Source of the DNA: Halorussus marinus
GTDB lineage: Archaea; Halobacteriota; Halobacteria; Halobacteriales; Haladaptataceae
Reading direction: 5' to 3'
Assembly (NCBI RefSeq): GCF_004765795.1
Contig: NZ_SBIV01000003.1
Location: forward strand, 248,001-312,000
Length of the DNA stretch: 64,000 nt
Shown here one piece after another: positions 28,229-36,449 of this stretch (position 1 is the first letter of the stretch; each line of letters begins with the position of its first letter). Under the pieces are notes generated by a model, which was not told the origin of the DNA, did no database searches, and was given only the letters and a program-made list of their open reading frames with translations. Made by a program: the position numbers and the translations under genes.

Positions 28229-28246
28229 CTCTTCCATTCACGAACA

Positions 28247-28792
28247 ATGAGCGTACAATCATCCGATACGCCCGACGAAGCCGCACCGACCGACGCGGGG
28301 AGCGATGCGACGACCTCGACGTCGAACCGAACGACGGTCGAGACGCCGATACGGACTCACCCGACGCTCCGGCCCACGACGATCTGGCTCGTCTCCGTGA
28401 CGGTTCTGGGCGTCGGACTGATCGCGGCGATCCGGTCGGCCCCCGGAGTCCTCGGCGGTGCGGGGGCCGCGACCGTCGCGATGCGGGCGGTGGCGCTTCT
28501 GACCGGGCTTGGGGTCCTGCGCTTCCTCGCTCGGCTCTACGTGCTCAGACAGACCGAGTACGTCGTCGACGAGGACACCATCACTCGCCAGTACGAACTG
28601 TTCTTCCGGACGTGGCAGCGCACGGTCCCTGTCTCTAAGGTCCGGAGCCACGAACTCCGCCAGAGCAGGGTCCAGAAGCTGCTGGGGTACGGTACCATCT
28701 CGATGAATCAGGGACTCGGCGCGATCGAACTGGAGAACGTCACGAGCCCCCACGCGCTGTACGACAGCGTCAGCACGCTGGTCGAGCGATGA
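28247..28792 (+). CDS. PH domain-containing membrane protein (bPH2/DUF304)
   Basis: A 181-residue protein with an acidic N-terminal tail, two hydrophobic helices (LVSVTVLGVGLIAAIRSA; AVALLTGLGVLRFLARLYVL) and a C-terminal bacterial pleckstrin homology (bPH2) domain: TEYVVDEDTITRQYELFFRTWQRTVPVSKVRSHELRQSRVQKLLGYGTI. This repeat-like VxxxxVRSxELRQSxxQRxLGxGTI pattern is diagnostic. Likely role is membrane-associated protein assembly. It sits between a membrane protein and a lipoprotein in one operon. Confidence 0.9.
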   Translation: MSVQSSDTPDEAAPTDAGSDATTSTSNRTTVETPIRTHPTLRPTTIWLVSVTVLGVGLIAAIRSAPGVLGGAGAATVAMRAVALLTGLGVLRFLARLYVLRQTEYVVDEDTITRQYELFFRTWQRTVPVSKVRSHELRQSRVQKLLGYGTISMNQGLGAIELENVTSPHALYDSVSTLVER

Positions 28793-30030
28793 ATCGGGAC
28801 GAGGCCCCCGACCACGACTCGCCCGAGTCCCGTCGTCGCGGCGTCCTCGCGGCGCTCGGCTCGCTGGCGGTGTCGGGCTGTCTCCGGCTGACCGCGACCG
28901 GCGACGCGACGACTACCGCGTCCGAGACGCAGGGCGGCACCACGAACGACCGAGTGCCGGACACCGAGATCACCGAGAACCCGGCGACCACCACCGAGAC
29001 GACCTCCGACTGGGACGTCGAGTTAGCGCCTCAGTGGAGTCGCCACCTCGGCCCGGGCGAACACGTCCTCGACGGCGACACGCTGTACGTCGCCGACCGC
29101 GATCAGACCACCGACCTCGGCCTGCTCGCGCTGGACGTCGCGGACGGCTCGCGGCGCTGGACCGTCTCGTCCCCGTACCGGACGCGATCGCTCGCACTGG
29201 CCGACGACGGAACCCTCTACGCCGGCGTGGGACAACTCACCGAAACCGACGGGTCGCTGTACGCCGTCGACGCCGAATCGGGGTCGGCCGAGGTCGTCTT
29301 CGACGCCGACCAGTCGCCGACGCGGGGCTCGCCGCTGATCGGGTCCGACTTCGTGGTGTTCGGAACGACGTTCCACGAAGACGGCGAGGACAAGCTCTAC
29401 GGCCTCTCTCGGGACGGCCACGATGTCCGGTGGTCGGCGAGCGTCGAGGACGGCAGCTACACCGGCGGCGTCCTCGCCGACGGAACGGCCTACGTCGGCG
29501 GATTCGACTACCGGTTCGGAGCGCTCGATCCCGCGACCGGCCAGTGGGCGTGGCGCGAGGACTGGCAACTCGCCCCCGACACCGACCCGGTTGTCAAGGA
29601 CGGGTCGTTGTTGTTCGTTGACGCCGACCGTGGGCTCGAACTGCTCGACCCCGCGACCGGCGAGGAGGTGTGGCGTCACGCGGTCGAGCGGGAGACGAAC
29701 GTCCTCTCGCACGTCTCGGGGCCGGTGTTCGACGGCGACGTCGCCTTCTTCACGGTCGGTCCGAACGTCCACGCGGCCGGAATCGGCGGCGACGAACTGT
29801 GGTCGGTCGAACTCCCCAATCCGGTACGGTACTCGCCCGCCGTCGTCGGGGACGTGGTCTGGGTCGCCACGCAGGACACCGACGTTCTCCACGGCCTCGA
29901 CGTCGAGACCGGCGAGACGGTGTTCCGAACGCAACTCCCCGCCAACACTGAGCGGACCGCGGCCGCGGGCGACCGCCTGTTCGCGTTCCTCGACGACCGC
30001 GTGCTGGCGTTCACCGTGACTCGACCGTGA
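28789..30030 (+). CDS. PQQ-type beta-propeller lipoprotein
   Basis: Predicted surface-exposed lipoprotein of 413 residues. The leader carries a twin-arginine run (ESRRRGVLAALGSLAVSGC) and a lipobox ending at Cys34. A Thr-rich linker follows, then about seven to eight short blades with repeated GxxLYVxDxxxG or xLxALDxxTGxxxW motifs (YAVDAESGSAEV, LLDPATGEEVW). No pyrroloquinoline ligands can be read with certainty. It may bind a metabolite or act as a scaffold. It overlaps the PH gene by 4 bp; its 3' end overlaps that of a convergent paralogue by 20 bp. Confidence 0.9.
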   Translation: MNRDEAPDHDSPESRRRGVLAALGSLAVSGCLRLTATGDATTTASETQGGTTNDRVPDTEITENPATTTETTSDWDVELAPQWSRHLGPGEHVLDGDTLYVADRDQTTDLGLLALDVADGSRRWTVSSPYRTRSLALADDGTLYAGVGQLTETDGSLYAVDAESGSAEVVFDADQSPTRGSPLIGSDFVVFGTTFHEDGEDKLYGLSRDGHDVRWSASVEDGSYTGGVLADGTAYVGGFDYRFGALDPATGQWAWREDWQLAPDTDPVVKDGSLLFVDADRGLELLDPATGEEVWRHAVERETNVLSHVSGPVFDGDVAFFTVGPNVHAAGIGGDELWSVELPNPVRYSPAVVGDVVWVATQDTDVLHGLDVETGETVFRTQLPANTERTAAAGDRLFAFLDDRVLAFTVTRP

Positions 30031-31174
30031 ACGCCTCGACGCCCGCGTCGTGTTCGACGTAGAGGCGGTCGCCCGAGCCGGCGAGCCACTGCCCGCGCCC
30101 GTCGAGTTGCGTCTCGAACCTCGCCTGCTCGCGGGTCGGATCGACCGCGAGCAGTCGCTCGTCGACCGTGAGAATCCAGACGTGGCCCGCGTGGAACGCC
30201 GGCGGGGTCGTGACGTACGTCTCCTCGCCGCCGGTGTCGAGTACCTTCCGTCCGTTCGAGCCGTCGCGTCCGACCGCGTAGAGGCCGTCCCAGCCGCCGA
30301 CGTACAGCGTCTCGTCTACCAGCGTCGGCGCCGTATGGATCTTCTCGTTCTCGAACGACCACTGTTCTAGCCCGCTGGCGACGTCGAGCGCCCGGAGACC
30401 GCCGTGTGTCGTGAGGTAGGCGACGCCGTCGACCACTAGCGGGCTCCCGGAGACCCCCCAGTCGGTCGTCATACCGACCGAGCCGTCGTCGAGCGAGTAG
30501 GTCGCGAAGTTGTTGAGATAGCCGACGAGTACCGTCCCCTCGGTCACCGAGACGCCGCCGACCGCGTCGGTGGCGAACTGGCTCGCGGTCCACCGCTCGT
30601 CGAGGCCCCGACGAGCGAGCGCGAACAGCGTCGGCCCCTCGCGCTCGGAAGTGGTGTTGGAGTAGCCCGCAAACACCGTCTCGTCGGTGACCCCGAACAG
30701 GTCGACCGTGCGTGCCACCTCGGTCTGGTTCTCGACATTACCGTCCGGACTCAGAGTGGCGACGGTCCCCGACTCCGTCGTCTCCTCGTCTTCGTCTACG
30801 CCGCCCGAGACGACGACGCCCTCGTCGGTCGCCGCGACCGAGTGAATCTGGAAGTCGGTCGCTTCGGCCCACAGTTCGTCGCCCGATTCGGGGTCGAGCG
30901 CGGTCACGCTATCGCTCCGGCCGACGTAGAGCGCGTCGTCACCGAACGTGGTGGCCGCCGGCCGTTTTCTCCACAGCCACCCCGAATCGAGCGTGAGTGA
31001 TTCCGGTCCCGACTCGGTCGTCGAGGCGCCTTCCGGCGCGTCGTCGTCGGTAGTCGATCCGGCCGTCGCCGCGCCGTCGGCCGTCTCGGTCCTCGTTTCC
31101 TCGGTGGCGGTCAGCCTGAGACAGCCCCCGAGCGCCGACAGTCCGGTCACCGCGAGCAGACGCCTCCGACGCAT
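30011..31174 (-). CDS. PQQ-type beta-propeller lipoprotein, convergent paralogue
   Basis: A 387-residue predicted Tat-lipoprotein: RRRRLLAVTGLSALGGC with lipobox Cys18, followed by the same LRLTAT segment seen in its convergent neighbour. A Thr/Ser/Asp-rich linker leads to the propeller, with blades such as SVTALDPESGDELWAEA, DGVAYLTTHGGLRALDVASGLEQW and ETLYVGGWDGLYAVGRDG. The last 20 bp overlap the opposite gene, so the two mRNAs could pair at their 3' ends. Similar leader sequence points to an inverted duplication. Confidence 0.9.
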   Translation of the reverse strand: MRRRRLLAVTGLSALGGCLRLTATEETRTETADGAATAGSTTDDDAPEGASTTESGPESLTLDSGWLWRKRPAATTFGDDALYVGRSDSVTALDPESGDELWAEATDFQIHSVAATDEGVVVSGGVDEDEETTESGTVATLSPDGNVENQTEVARTVDLFGVTDETVFAGYSNTTSEREGPTLFALARRGLDERWTASQFATDAVGGVSVTEGTVLVGYLNNFATYSLDDGSVGMTTDWGVSGSPLVVDGVAYLTTHGGLRALDVASGLEQWSFENEKIHTAPTLVDETLYVGGWDGLYAVGRDGSNGRKVLDTGGEETYVTTPPAFHAGHVWILTVDERLLAVDPTREQARFETQLDGRGQWLAGSGDRLYVEHDAGVEAFTVESR

Positions 31175-31265
31175 TTTCGCGGGGGTTTCGGCCGTCAGAA
31201 ATTATATCTACTGGTTCCCGAAACCCCGGGCCGAGCGGTCGGACCGCCGGAACCAGACGCGGGCG

Positions 31266-31838
31266 CTACGCGAAACCGATCTCGTCTCTCGTCGTCACCT
31301 CGCCGAACAGGAAGTCGGCGTGGTCGACCGCGTACTCCCTGTGGGCCTCCTCGATGTACCCTACCGCGTCCTCGACCAGCACGGGGCGGTAGTCCCGGAG
31401 CCCGGCGCTCCCGGCGGTGTGGAGCACGCAGACGTTCGCGAGCGTCCCGCAGATGACCAGATCGTCGATCCCGTGGGCGTCGAGATACCCCTCGAGGTCG
31501 GTCCGGTAGAAGGCGTCGTAGGTGTGTTTGTCGACGACGTGGTCGTCCTCGCGCACGTCGAGGTCGTCGTGGAACTCGGCGTCCCAGGTGTCTTCGAGGA
31601 CGTGTTCGCCCCATCGCTCGAACTCGTCGTAGTAGTGGTTCCCGTCGAACTGCTCGGGCGGGTGGACGTCGCGGGTGTAGACGACCGACGCGCCCGCCTC
31701 GCGGGCGGTCGCGACCACCTCGGTCACGGCCGCGAGCGCCTCCTCGCTCGCGGGCGCGTGGAGACTTCCGTCGGGGTGACAGAAGCCGTTCTGCATGTCG
31801 ACCACGACCACTGCGGTGGAGTCGGGTTCCAGACGCAT
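31266..31838 (-). CDS. Isochorismatase-family cysteine hydrolase, candidate nicotinamidase
   Basis: A 190-residue hydrolase with the Asp/Lys/Cys triad: Asp14 in AVVVVDMQNGF, Lys in DKHTYDAFYRTDL and Cys in CGTLANVCVLHTAGSAG. Metal-ligand-like residues DVHPPEQFDGNHYYDEF match nicotinamidases (DWHPxxH..). Because nicotinate phosphoribosyltransferase lies 1.7 kb away on the other strand, nicotinamide deamidation (PncA) is the most likely reaction; that is inference. Start at MRLEPDSTAVVV. Confidence 0.85.
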   Translation of the reverse strand: MRLEPDSTAVVVVDMQNGFCHPDGSLHAPASEEALAAVTEVVATAREAGASVVYTRDVHPPEQFDGNHYYDEFERWGEHVLEDTWDAEFHDDLDVREDDHVVDKHTYDAFYRTDLEGYLDAHGIDDLVICGTLANVCVLHTAGSAGLRDYRPVLVEDAVGYIEEAHREYAVDHADFLFGEVTTRDEIGFA

Positions 31839-31942
31839 ACGCGACCCTACGAAAACGGCGGCAAAAAGCGCTTTCCCGGTGTCGGAGGCCCGAGCCTTCC
31901 CGAACTTTTTAGCGGAGTAGCCCCATGTGAGAGTTACAACTG

Positions 31943-33436
31943 ATGCGATCAAGCTTGGCAATCGCCGTCGCGCTCATGCTCGTCCTCGCGGGGTGCTCGC
32001 AGGCGCCCGGCGGGGCGACGACCACGGCGGCGGACACGACACAGCCCGAGTCCGGGGTGGAGACGACGACCGTCGACACCGAGTCGGCGGTCGTCGCGCC
32101 CGACGACCCCGATACCGACGTGCTCGGATGGGAAGACGGACGGTGGTACAACGAGACGATAAACGTCACGCCGTCCGACGGCCTCAACGACACGGAACTC
32201 GACGCCGTCGTCTCCCGGTCGATGGCTCGCGTCGAGCGGATCCGGGGGCTCGAGTTCGACGAGCGGGTGCCCGTCGAGATACAGACTCGCGAGGAGTTCC
32301 GGGCCGAGCAACGCCGCGGCTCCGGCTCGGAGAAGCGCCGGACGTTCGACAACGCGAAGTTCGAGGCCCTGTTCATGATCAACGAGTCGACCGACTCGCT
32401 CGCGATTCAGCGGCGCAACTCGGGCTCGTCGGTCGGCGGCTACTACAGCCCGACCGACGAGGAGATCGTGGTCATCTCCGACAACGTCTCGACGCCCCAA
32501 CTCGACGAGATCACCCTCTCACAAGAGCTGTTCCACGCGCTTCAGGACCAGCAGTTCGACATCTCCTCGTACAATCAGTCGACCCGCGAACTCCACAACG
32601 CCAACGACGGGCTCATCGAGGGCGACGGCAACTACGTCGACTACCTCTACGAACAGCGGTGTCGCGACGAGTGGGACGGCGACTGCCTGTTCCCGCAGTC
32701 CCCGCCCGGTGGCGGCGCCGAACTCGCCAACATCGGTCCGTACCTGCTCCGATTCCAGCCGTACAGCGACGGGCCGGCGTTCGTTCGCGGCGTCCAGCGT
32801 CGGGGCGGCTGGACGGCGGTCAACGACCTCTACGAGAACCCGCCCGCGAGCACCGAGCAGGTCATCCACCCCGACAAGTACGGCGACGACGAGCCGGCGG
32901 CCTTCGCCATCGAGGGCGCGTCCGACGACGACTGGAGTCGACTGAGGCTCGACGGGCGCCCCGACTACGCCAGCGTCGGCGAGGCCGGGCTGTTCTCGAT
33001 GTTCATGTACCCCGTCTACGCCTCGGAGGGCCAGACACAGATCGTCCCGGCCCAGTCGTTCTTCAACCGAGGAGAAGACGGTGAGATCGACCAGTTCGAC
33101 CCGTACGACTACAACAGCACCTACTCGGACGGCTGGGACGGCGACAAGCTCGCGGTCTACACCAGCGAGTCCGCCGCCGAGAACGAGACCGGCTACGTCT
33201 GGAAGACGGTCTGGGACTCCGAGGACGACGCCGCGGAGTTCGTCGAGGGCTACCGCCAGCTCCTCCGGGCGAACAACGCCACCGCGGTCGACGGCCGCAC
33301 GAACACCTGGCGCATCGAGGGCGAGTTCGCCGACGCCTTCCACGTCGACCGGGACGGCGAGACGGTCGTCGTCACCAACGCCCCGACCGTGGCGGACCTC
33401 GGCGACGTTCGGGAGGGCGCGGCGCCCGAGCAGTGA
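31943..33436 (+). CDS. Hvo_1808-type surface lipoprotein, gluzincin-like with altered zinc motif
   Basis: A 497-residue secreted lipoprotein: MRSSLAIAVALMLVLAGC with Sec lipobox Cys18, then a Thr/acidic linker. The core contains TLSQELFHALQDQQFD, where a peptidase-like HExxH would be expected, and then HNANDGLIEGDGNYVDYLY, matching the downstream Glu-Gly-Asp zinc ligand of HEXXH/EGD proteins. Here the first His is Gln, so catalytic zinc binding is doubtful. It corresponds to the Hvo_1808 surface protein family as I recall it. A TATA-like ctttttag stands about 30 nt before the start. Confidence 0.85.
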   Translation: MRSSLAIAVALMLVLAGCSQAPGGATTTAADTTQPESGVETTTVDTESAVVAPDDPDTDVLGWEDGRWYNETINVTPSDGLNDTELDAVVSRSMARVERIRGLEFDERVPVEIQTREEFRAEQRRGSGSEKRRTFDNAKFEALFMINESTDSLAIQRRNSGSSVGGYYSPTDEEIVVISDNVSTPQLDEITLSQELFHALQDQQFDISSYNQSTRELHNANDGLIEGDGNYVDYLYEQRCRDEWDGDCLFPQSPPGGGAELANIGPYLLRFQPYSDGPAFVRGVQRRGGWTAVNDLYENPPASTEQVIHPDKYGDDEPAAFAIEGASDDDWSRLRLDGRPDYASVGEAGLFSMFMYPVYASEGQTQIVPAQSFFNRGEDGEIDQFDPYDYNSTYSDGWDGDKLAVYTSESAAENETGYVWKTVWDSEDDAAEFVEGYRQLLRANNATAVDGRTNTWRIEGEFADAFHVDRDGETVVVTNAPTVADLGDVREGAAPEQ

Positions 33437-33547
33437 CCCGCGGCTGAGCGGCGCTCGCGACCGACGCGCCGTCTCGCCCGCAAGCGAGACCTTTTTCGCT
33501 CCGGCGGCGGTACCCCCGGACATGCACACTGTCCGGAGGCGGTGGCG

Positions 33548-34699
33548 ATGAGCGGCCGGTTCGACGCGATCCCGGAGGCGGCCGTCCGCGACGGGACCGC
33601 CACCGACGCGTACTTCCTGCGAACCGAGGAGACGCTCGAACGGGCCGACCGCAATCCGACAGTCGTCGCCGAGATCACGCGCGATCAGTTCCCGACCGGG
33701 GAGTTCGACCTGCTCGCGGGCGTGAAAGACGCCGCGCGACTGCTCGAAGACCTCCCGGTCGACGTCGACGCGATCAGGGAGGGGCGGCTGTTCGACGGCG
33801 GACCCGTGTTGCGGATCGAGGGCGAGTACCTCGATTTCGCGCGGTACGAGACCTCTTTGCTCGGATTCCTCTCTCACCAGAGCGCCATCGCCACCGCGGC
33901 GCTGGAGGCCCGCCGAGCCGCGCCCGACGCGTCGGTCCTGAGCTTCGGCGCGCGCCACGTCCACCCCTCGCTGGCGGGCGTGGTCGAGCGCGGCGCACTG
34001 CTCGGGGGCCTCGACGGCTTCTCGCACGTCGCGGCGGGCGAACTGCTCGGCCGGGAGGCCGGCGGCACCATGCCCCACGCGCTGGTCATCGCCTTCGGCG
34101 ATCAGGAGACCGCGTGGGAGGCGTTCGACGACGCGGTCGCGCCCGAGGTCCCCCGGATCGCGATCGCCGACACCTTCTCCGACGAGAAAGACGAGTCGCT
34201 CCGGGCGGCCGCGACTCTCGGGGACGCGCTCGACGGCGTCAGACTCGACACCACCGGCTCGCGGCGCGGGGACTTTCGTCACATCGTCCGGGAGGTCCGG
34301 TGGGAGCTCGACGCTCGGGGCCGCGAGGACGTCGACATCTTCGTCAGCGGCGGGCTCGGGCCGACCGAGCTCCGCGAGCTCCGCGATCTGGTCGACGGGT
34401 TCGGCGTCGGCGGCTACGTCAGCAACGCCGATCCGCTGGACTTCGCGCTCGACATCGTCGAACTGGACGGCGAGCCCGTCTCGAAGCGCGGGAAGCTCTC
34501 GGGGGTCAAGCAGGCGTTCCGGACGCCCGACGGCGGTCATCACGTCGGGCTCGCCGATCGCGCCGATCCCGAGGGCGGCGACCCGTTGCTCGAACCCCTG
34601 ATCCGGGACGGCGAAATCGTCCGGGAGTTCGACCTCGACGCGGCGACCGAGCGCGCACGCGAGGACGCAGACGCAGTCGGATTCCGCGAACAGGCGTAG
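33548..34699 (+). CDS. pncB: Nicotinate phosphoribosyltransferase
   Basis: Makes nicotinate mononucleotide from nicotinate in NAD salvage. The 383-residue protein shows TDAYFLRTEETL (substrate site near the N-terminus), YLDFARYETSLLGFLSHQSAIAT, SFGARHVHPSL, GGTMPHALVIAFGD and the C-terminal phosphate loop IFVSGGLGPTELREL, VGGYVSNADPLDFALD. The size and NAPRT type fit archaeal short forms. ATG at 33548 is used; a GTG two codons earlier is possible. With the isochorismatase-type hydrolase it would close a two-step nicotinamide salvage route. Confidence 0.93.
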   Translation: MSGRFDAIPEAAVRDGTATDAYFLRTEETLERADRNPTVVAEITRDQFPTGEFDLLAGVKDAARLLEDLPVDVDAIREGRLFDGGPVLRIEGEYLDFARYETSLLGFLSHQSAIATAALEARRAAPDASVLSFGARHVHPSLAGVVERGALLGGLDGFSHVAAGELLGREAGGTMPHALVIAFGDQETAWEAFDDAVAPEVPRIAIADTFSDEKDESLRAAATLGDALDGVRLDTTGSRRGDFRHIVREVRWELDARGREDVDIFVSGGLGPTELRELRDLVDGFGVGGYVSNADPLDFALDIVELDGEPVSKRGKLSGVKQAFRTPDGGHHVGLADRADPEGGDPLLEPLIRDGEIVREFDLDAATERAREDADAVGFREQA

Positions 34700-34700
34700 C

Positions 34701-34754
34701 GGTGGAGTCGCGGAGCGGTCGCGGTGCGGTGGAGTCGCGGAGCGGTCGCGGTGC
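34701..34754. repeat. 27-bp tandem direct repeat
   Basis: Two perfect copies (34701-34727 and 34728-34754), each beginning ggtggagtcgcggagcggtc and ending gcggtgc, sit directly after the pncB stop. Each copy itself contains short ggtggag/ggtgc steps. It is not part of a CDS. Confidence 0.9.
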
Positions 34755-34855
34755 GGTGCCGTTGCTGTCTAGTTAGTCGTTGTACCGCGAGCGAACGGAG
34801 TGAGCGAGCGGACCAAGCGAGGACCGGAGGGACGAGCGCCGTGTTTTTGATCGAG

Positions 34856-34898
34856 CTTTTGCAAGGGCGGCGCGTTTATGCGCCGCCCACAGCAAAAG
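34856..34898. terminator. Long bipartite hairpin between convergent pncB and AMMECR1 genes
   Basis: A 9-bp GC stem (gggcggcgc / gcgccgccc, loop gtttat) lies inside a 7-bp outer stem (cttttgc / gcaaaag) with short bulges. The T/A runs at both ends give a U-tract in each direction, so it can serve as a bidirectional terminator. It lies 7 bp from the AMMECR1 stop. Confidence 0.75.
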
Positions 34899-34904
34899 GT
34901 CGTG

Positions 34905-35507
34905 TTAGACCTCTTCGATCGTGCCTTCGGGCTCGCGCTCGCGGAACACCTGACCGTCGAACAGCGTCACCATCACGTCGTCGTCCTCCCACGCCCCCTT
35001 CGGGAGATTGGCCTTTCGGCACGTTCGGTCGAGATACTCGAAGACGCTCCAGTCGTTCTCGCAGGGGAGCATCGGATACATCCACGCCTGCTTGCCCCGC
35101 CCTTCGATCGCGACGCCGTGGGTGCCGAGTTCGATGTCCTCGACGGGGTCGTCGGTCAGAGTCGTATCGGTGACGATGCAGACCGAGATCTCGAGATTGG
35201 GGAGCTCCGGTGCCTCGACCTCCGAGCCACAGGAGTTGTCGCTGGCGGCGCTGATAGCCGAGTCGACGATGAGGTGGCCGAGCTGGTCAGTTCCCTCGTA
35301 GGCGCCGTCACAGCCGCGAAGCCGGCCGCGCCCCCGGGTCGACGCGAGCCGGACGAAGACGCCGGTGCGGGCGTAGAACGCTTCGCGCATGCTACCGGGC
35401 TGTTCGCGCTGACCGTTGATGACGTAGGATTCGACGGATTCGCGAGCGAGTTCAACGGCGCGTGTGCCATCCTCGTAGGAAAGGGTGACTGCCTGGGCCT
35501 GTGCCAT
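34905..35507 (-). CDS. AMMECR1 domain protein
   Basis: A 200-residue member of the TIGR00296/AMMECR1 family. Starts AQAQAVTLSYEDGTRAVELA and holds the conserved signature LRGCDGAYEGTDQLGHLIVDSAISAASDN, with later LEISVCIVTDTTLTDDPVEDIELGTHGVAI and the C-terminal CRKANLPKGAWEDDDVMVTLFDGQVF. The LRGC motif is invariant in the family. Function is unresolved; the fold suggests a nucleic-acid or small-ligand binder. The strong hairpin next to its 3' end separates it from pncB. The Met at 35507 is the first with the family start. Confidence 0.93.
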   Translation of the reverse strand: MAQAQAVTLSYEDGTRAVELARESVESYVINGQREQPGSMREAFYARTGVFVRLASTRGRGRLRGCDGAYEGTDQLGHLIVDSAISAASDNSCGSEVEAPELPNLEISVCIVTDTTLTDDPVEDIELGTHGVAIEGRGKQAWMYPMLPCENDWSVFEYLDRTCRKANLPKGAWEDDDVMVTLFDGQVFREREPEGTIEEV

Positions 35508-35650
35508 ACAGAACACTATATGGCGGGCGATGACTTCAAGTCTTCCCTTCAATACTAAAGACGGTAATGTTCGACTACCTTTTACGTGGCAACGCTTGAC
35601 ACCGAGTAACGGGACGTTAGACGAGGCCTACCGGTCGTCGCACCGAACTG

Positions 35651-35657
35651 CTTAAAC
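35651..35657 (+). promoter_or_regulatory. TATA box of the RNase P RNA gene
   Basis: An A/T heptamer (cttaaac) ends 23 bp ahead of the predicted RNA 5' end at 35681, the correct spacing for an archaeal promoter. Confidence 0.6.
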
Positions 35658-35680
35658 GGGGTCGGGCGCTACGTTCGAAC

Positions 35681-36049
35681 GGCAGAGGGAGCCGAGTTCC
35701 CGCGGCGACGCCGGCGATTCGGGTCGCCGTGAGGAAAGTCCCCCCACCGTCCGGGCGGGCGACCGGGCGCAAGCCCGGAGCGGGAGACCGCTGGCTCTGG
35801 AACAGAAACGAGACCACTCCACCCGACCGATGAGGTGCGCGAACCCCGAGGCAACGAGGGGGAGCTAACCCACCGAGGGACGCGATGTCGCGCGAGCCGT
35901 ATTGGCTCGGTCGGCACGCCGACGGTGGAGAATGGATGGAACGGCGAATCCTCGCCGGTGCAAGTCCGCGCCGCTTGGTAGCCCGGACGCTGGCGCGGAC
36001 GCTCAGCCGAATACTCGGACGAACAGAAGGGGGCTTACTCCCCTCAGCC
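35681..36049 (+). ncRNA. rnpB: RNase P RNA (rnpB), archaeal type A
   Basis: The catalytic RNA that trims tRNA 5' leaders. The P4 region is clear: gaggaaagtcccccc near the 5' end and acagaagggggctta near the 3' end, complementary and family-diagnostic. P1 is formed by ggcagagggag (35681) with ctcccctcagcc (36038-36049), which sets both ends. The middle has GC-rich helices and the conserved gcaagtccgc segment. Length about 370 nt, somewhat shorter than other haloarchaeal RNAs I recall. Ends are approximate. Confidence 0.92.
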
Positions 36050-36078
36050 GACTTCGAATCGACCAGCGGCGGCGCTGG

Positions 36079-36225
36079 CTACCCGAACACGACGGCGAGG
36101 ACGATCAGCGCCGCCGCCACCTCGACTGCCAGCAGCGTCACCGCGGCCCCGATTTTCAGTGCGGTCGTCTCCGTCCCCCGGTCGAAGGTGCTCATCCCGT
36201 TTTCGACTCGGACGCCGTCCCCCAT
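36079..36225 (-). CDS. Small single-pass membrane protein, 48 residues
   Basis: A short ORF: cytosolic MGDGVRVENGMSTFDRGTET, then one hydrophobic helix (TALKIGAAVTLLAVEVAAALIVLAVVFG) running to the end. Two start codons fit (36225, or 36195 for MSTFDRG). It lies between RNase P RNA and the P-type ATPase, on the opposite strand to both. Typical of small haloarchaeal membrane proteins; role unknown. Confidence 0.5.
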   Translation of the reverse strand: MGDGVRVENGMSTFDRGTETTALKIGAAVTLLAVEVAAALIVLAVVFG

Positions 36226-36345
36226 AAGTCGGACACAAAGTTGGGAACCGTTTCCGATTCCGGCCGTTACGTAACGCAATGAACGCTCTAGAACGGTTCT
36301 ACGCCCTCGGAAATCCCTAATTAAATCGGGACGAACACAGTAGCG

Positions 36346-36366
36346 ACTCAGAATTAATATCTGAGT
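36346..36366 (+). promoter_or_regulatory. Inverted repeat ahead of the heavy-metal ATPase
   Basis: Perfect 7-bp arms (actcaga / tctgagt) around an A/T spacer (attaata). It lies about 52 bp ahead of the TATA-like tttaataa (36418-36425), itself 25 nt before the ATPase ATG. It is a candidate operator for a metal-responsive regulator, though it could also be a hairpin. Confidence 0.35.
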
Positions 36367-36449
36367 GCGGACGAGTTATTAACAAGTACCACTTTGATCG
36401 TCGAATATAGCAGGAGATTTAATAACGGACGGGCGACTACTTTCGGACG

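Noticed and set aside
34701-34754. Possible CRISPR start
   Set aside because: Only two abutting copies without spacers; simple tandem duplication.
35669-35917. Open frames opposite the RNase P RNA
   Set aside because: GC-rich structured RNA keeps frames open by chance; RNA motifs are strong.
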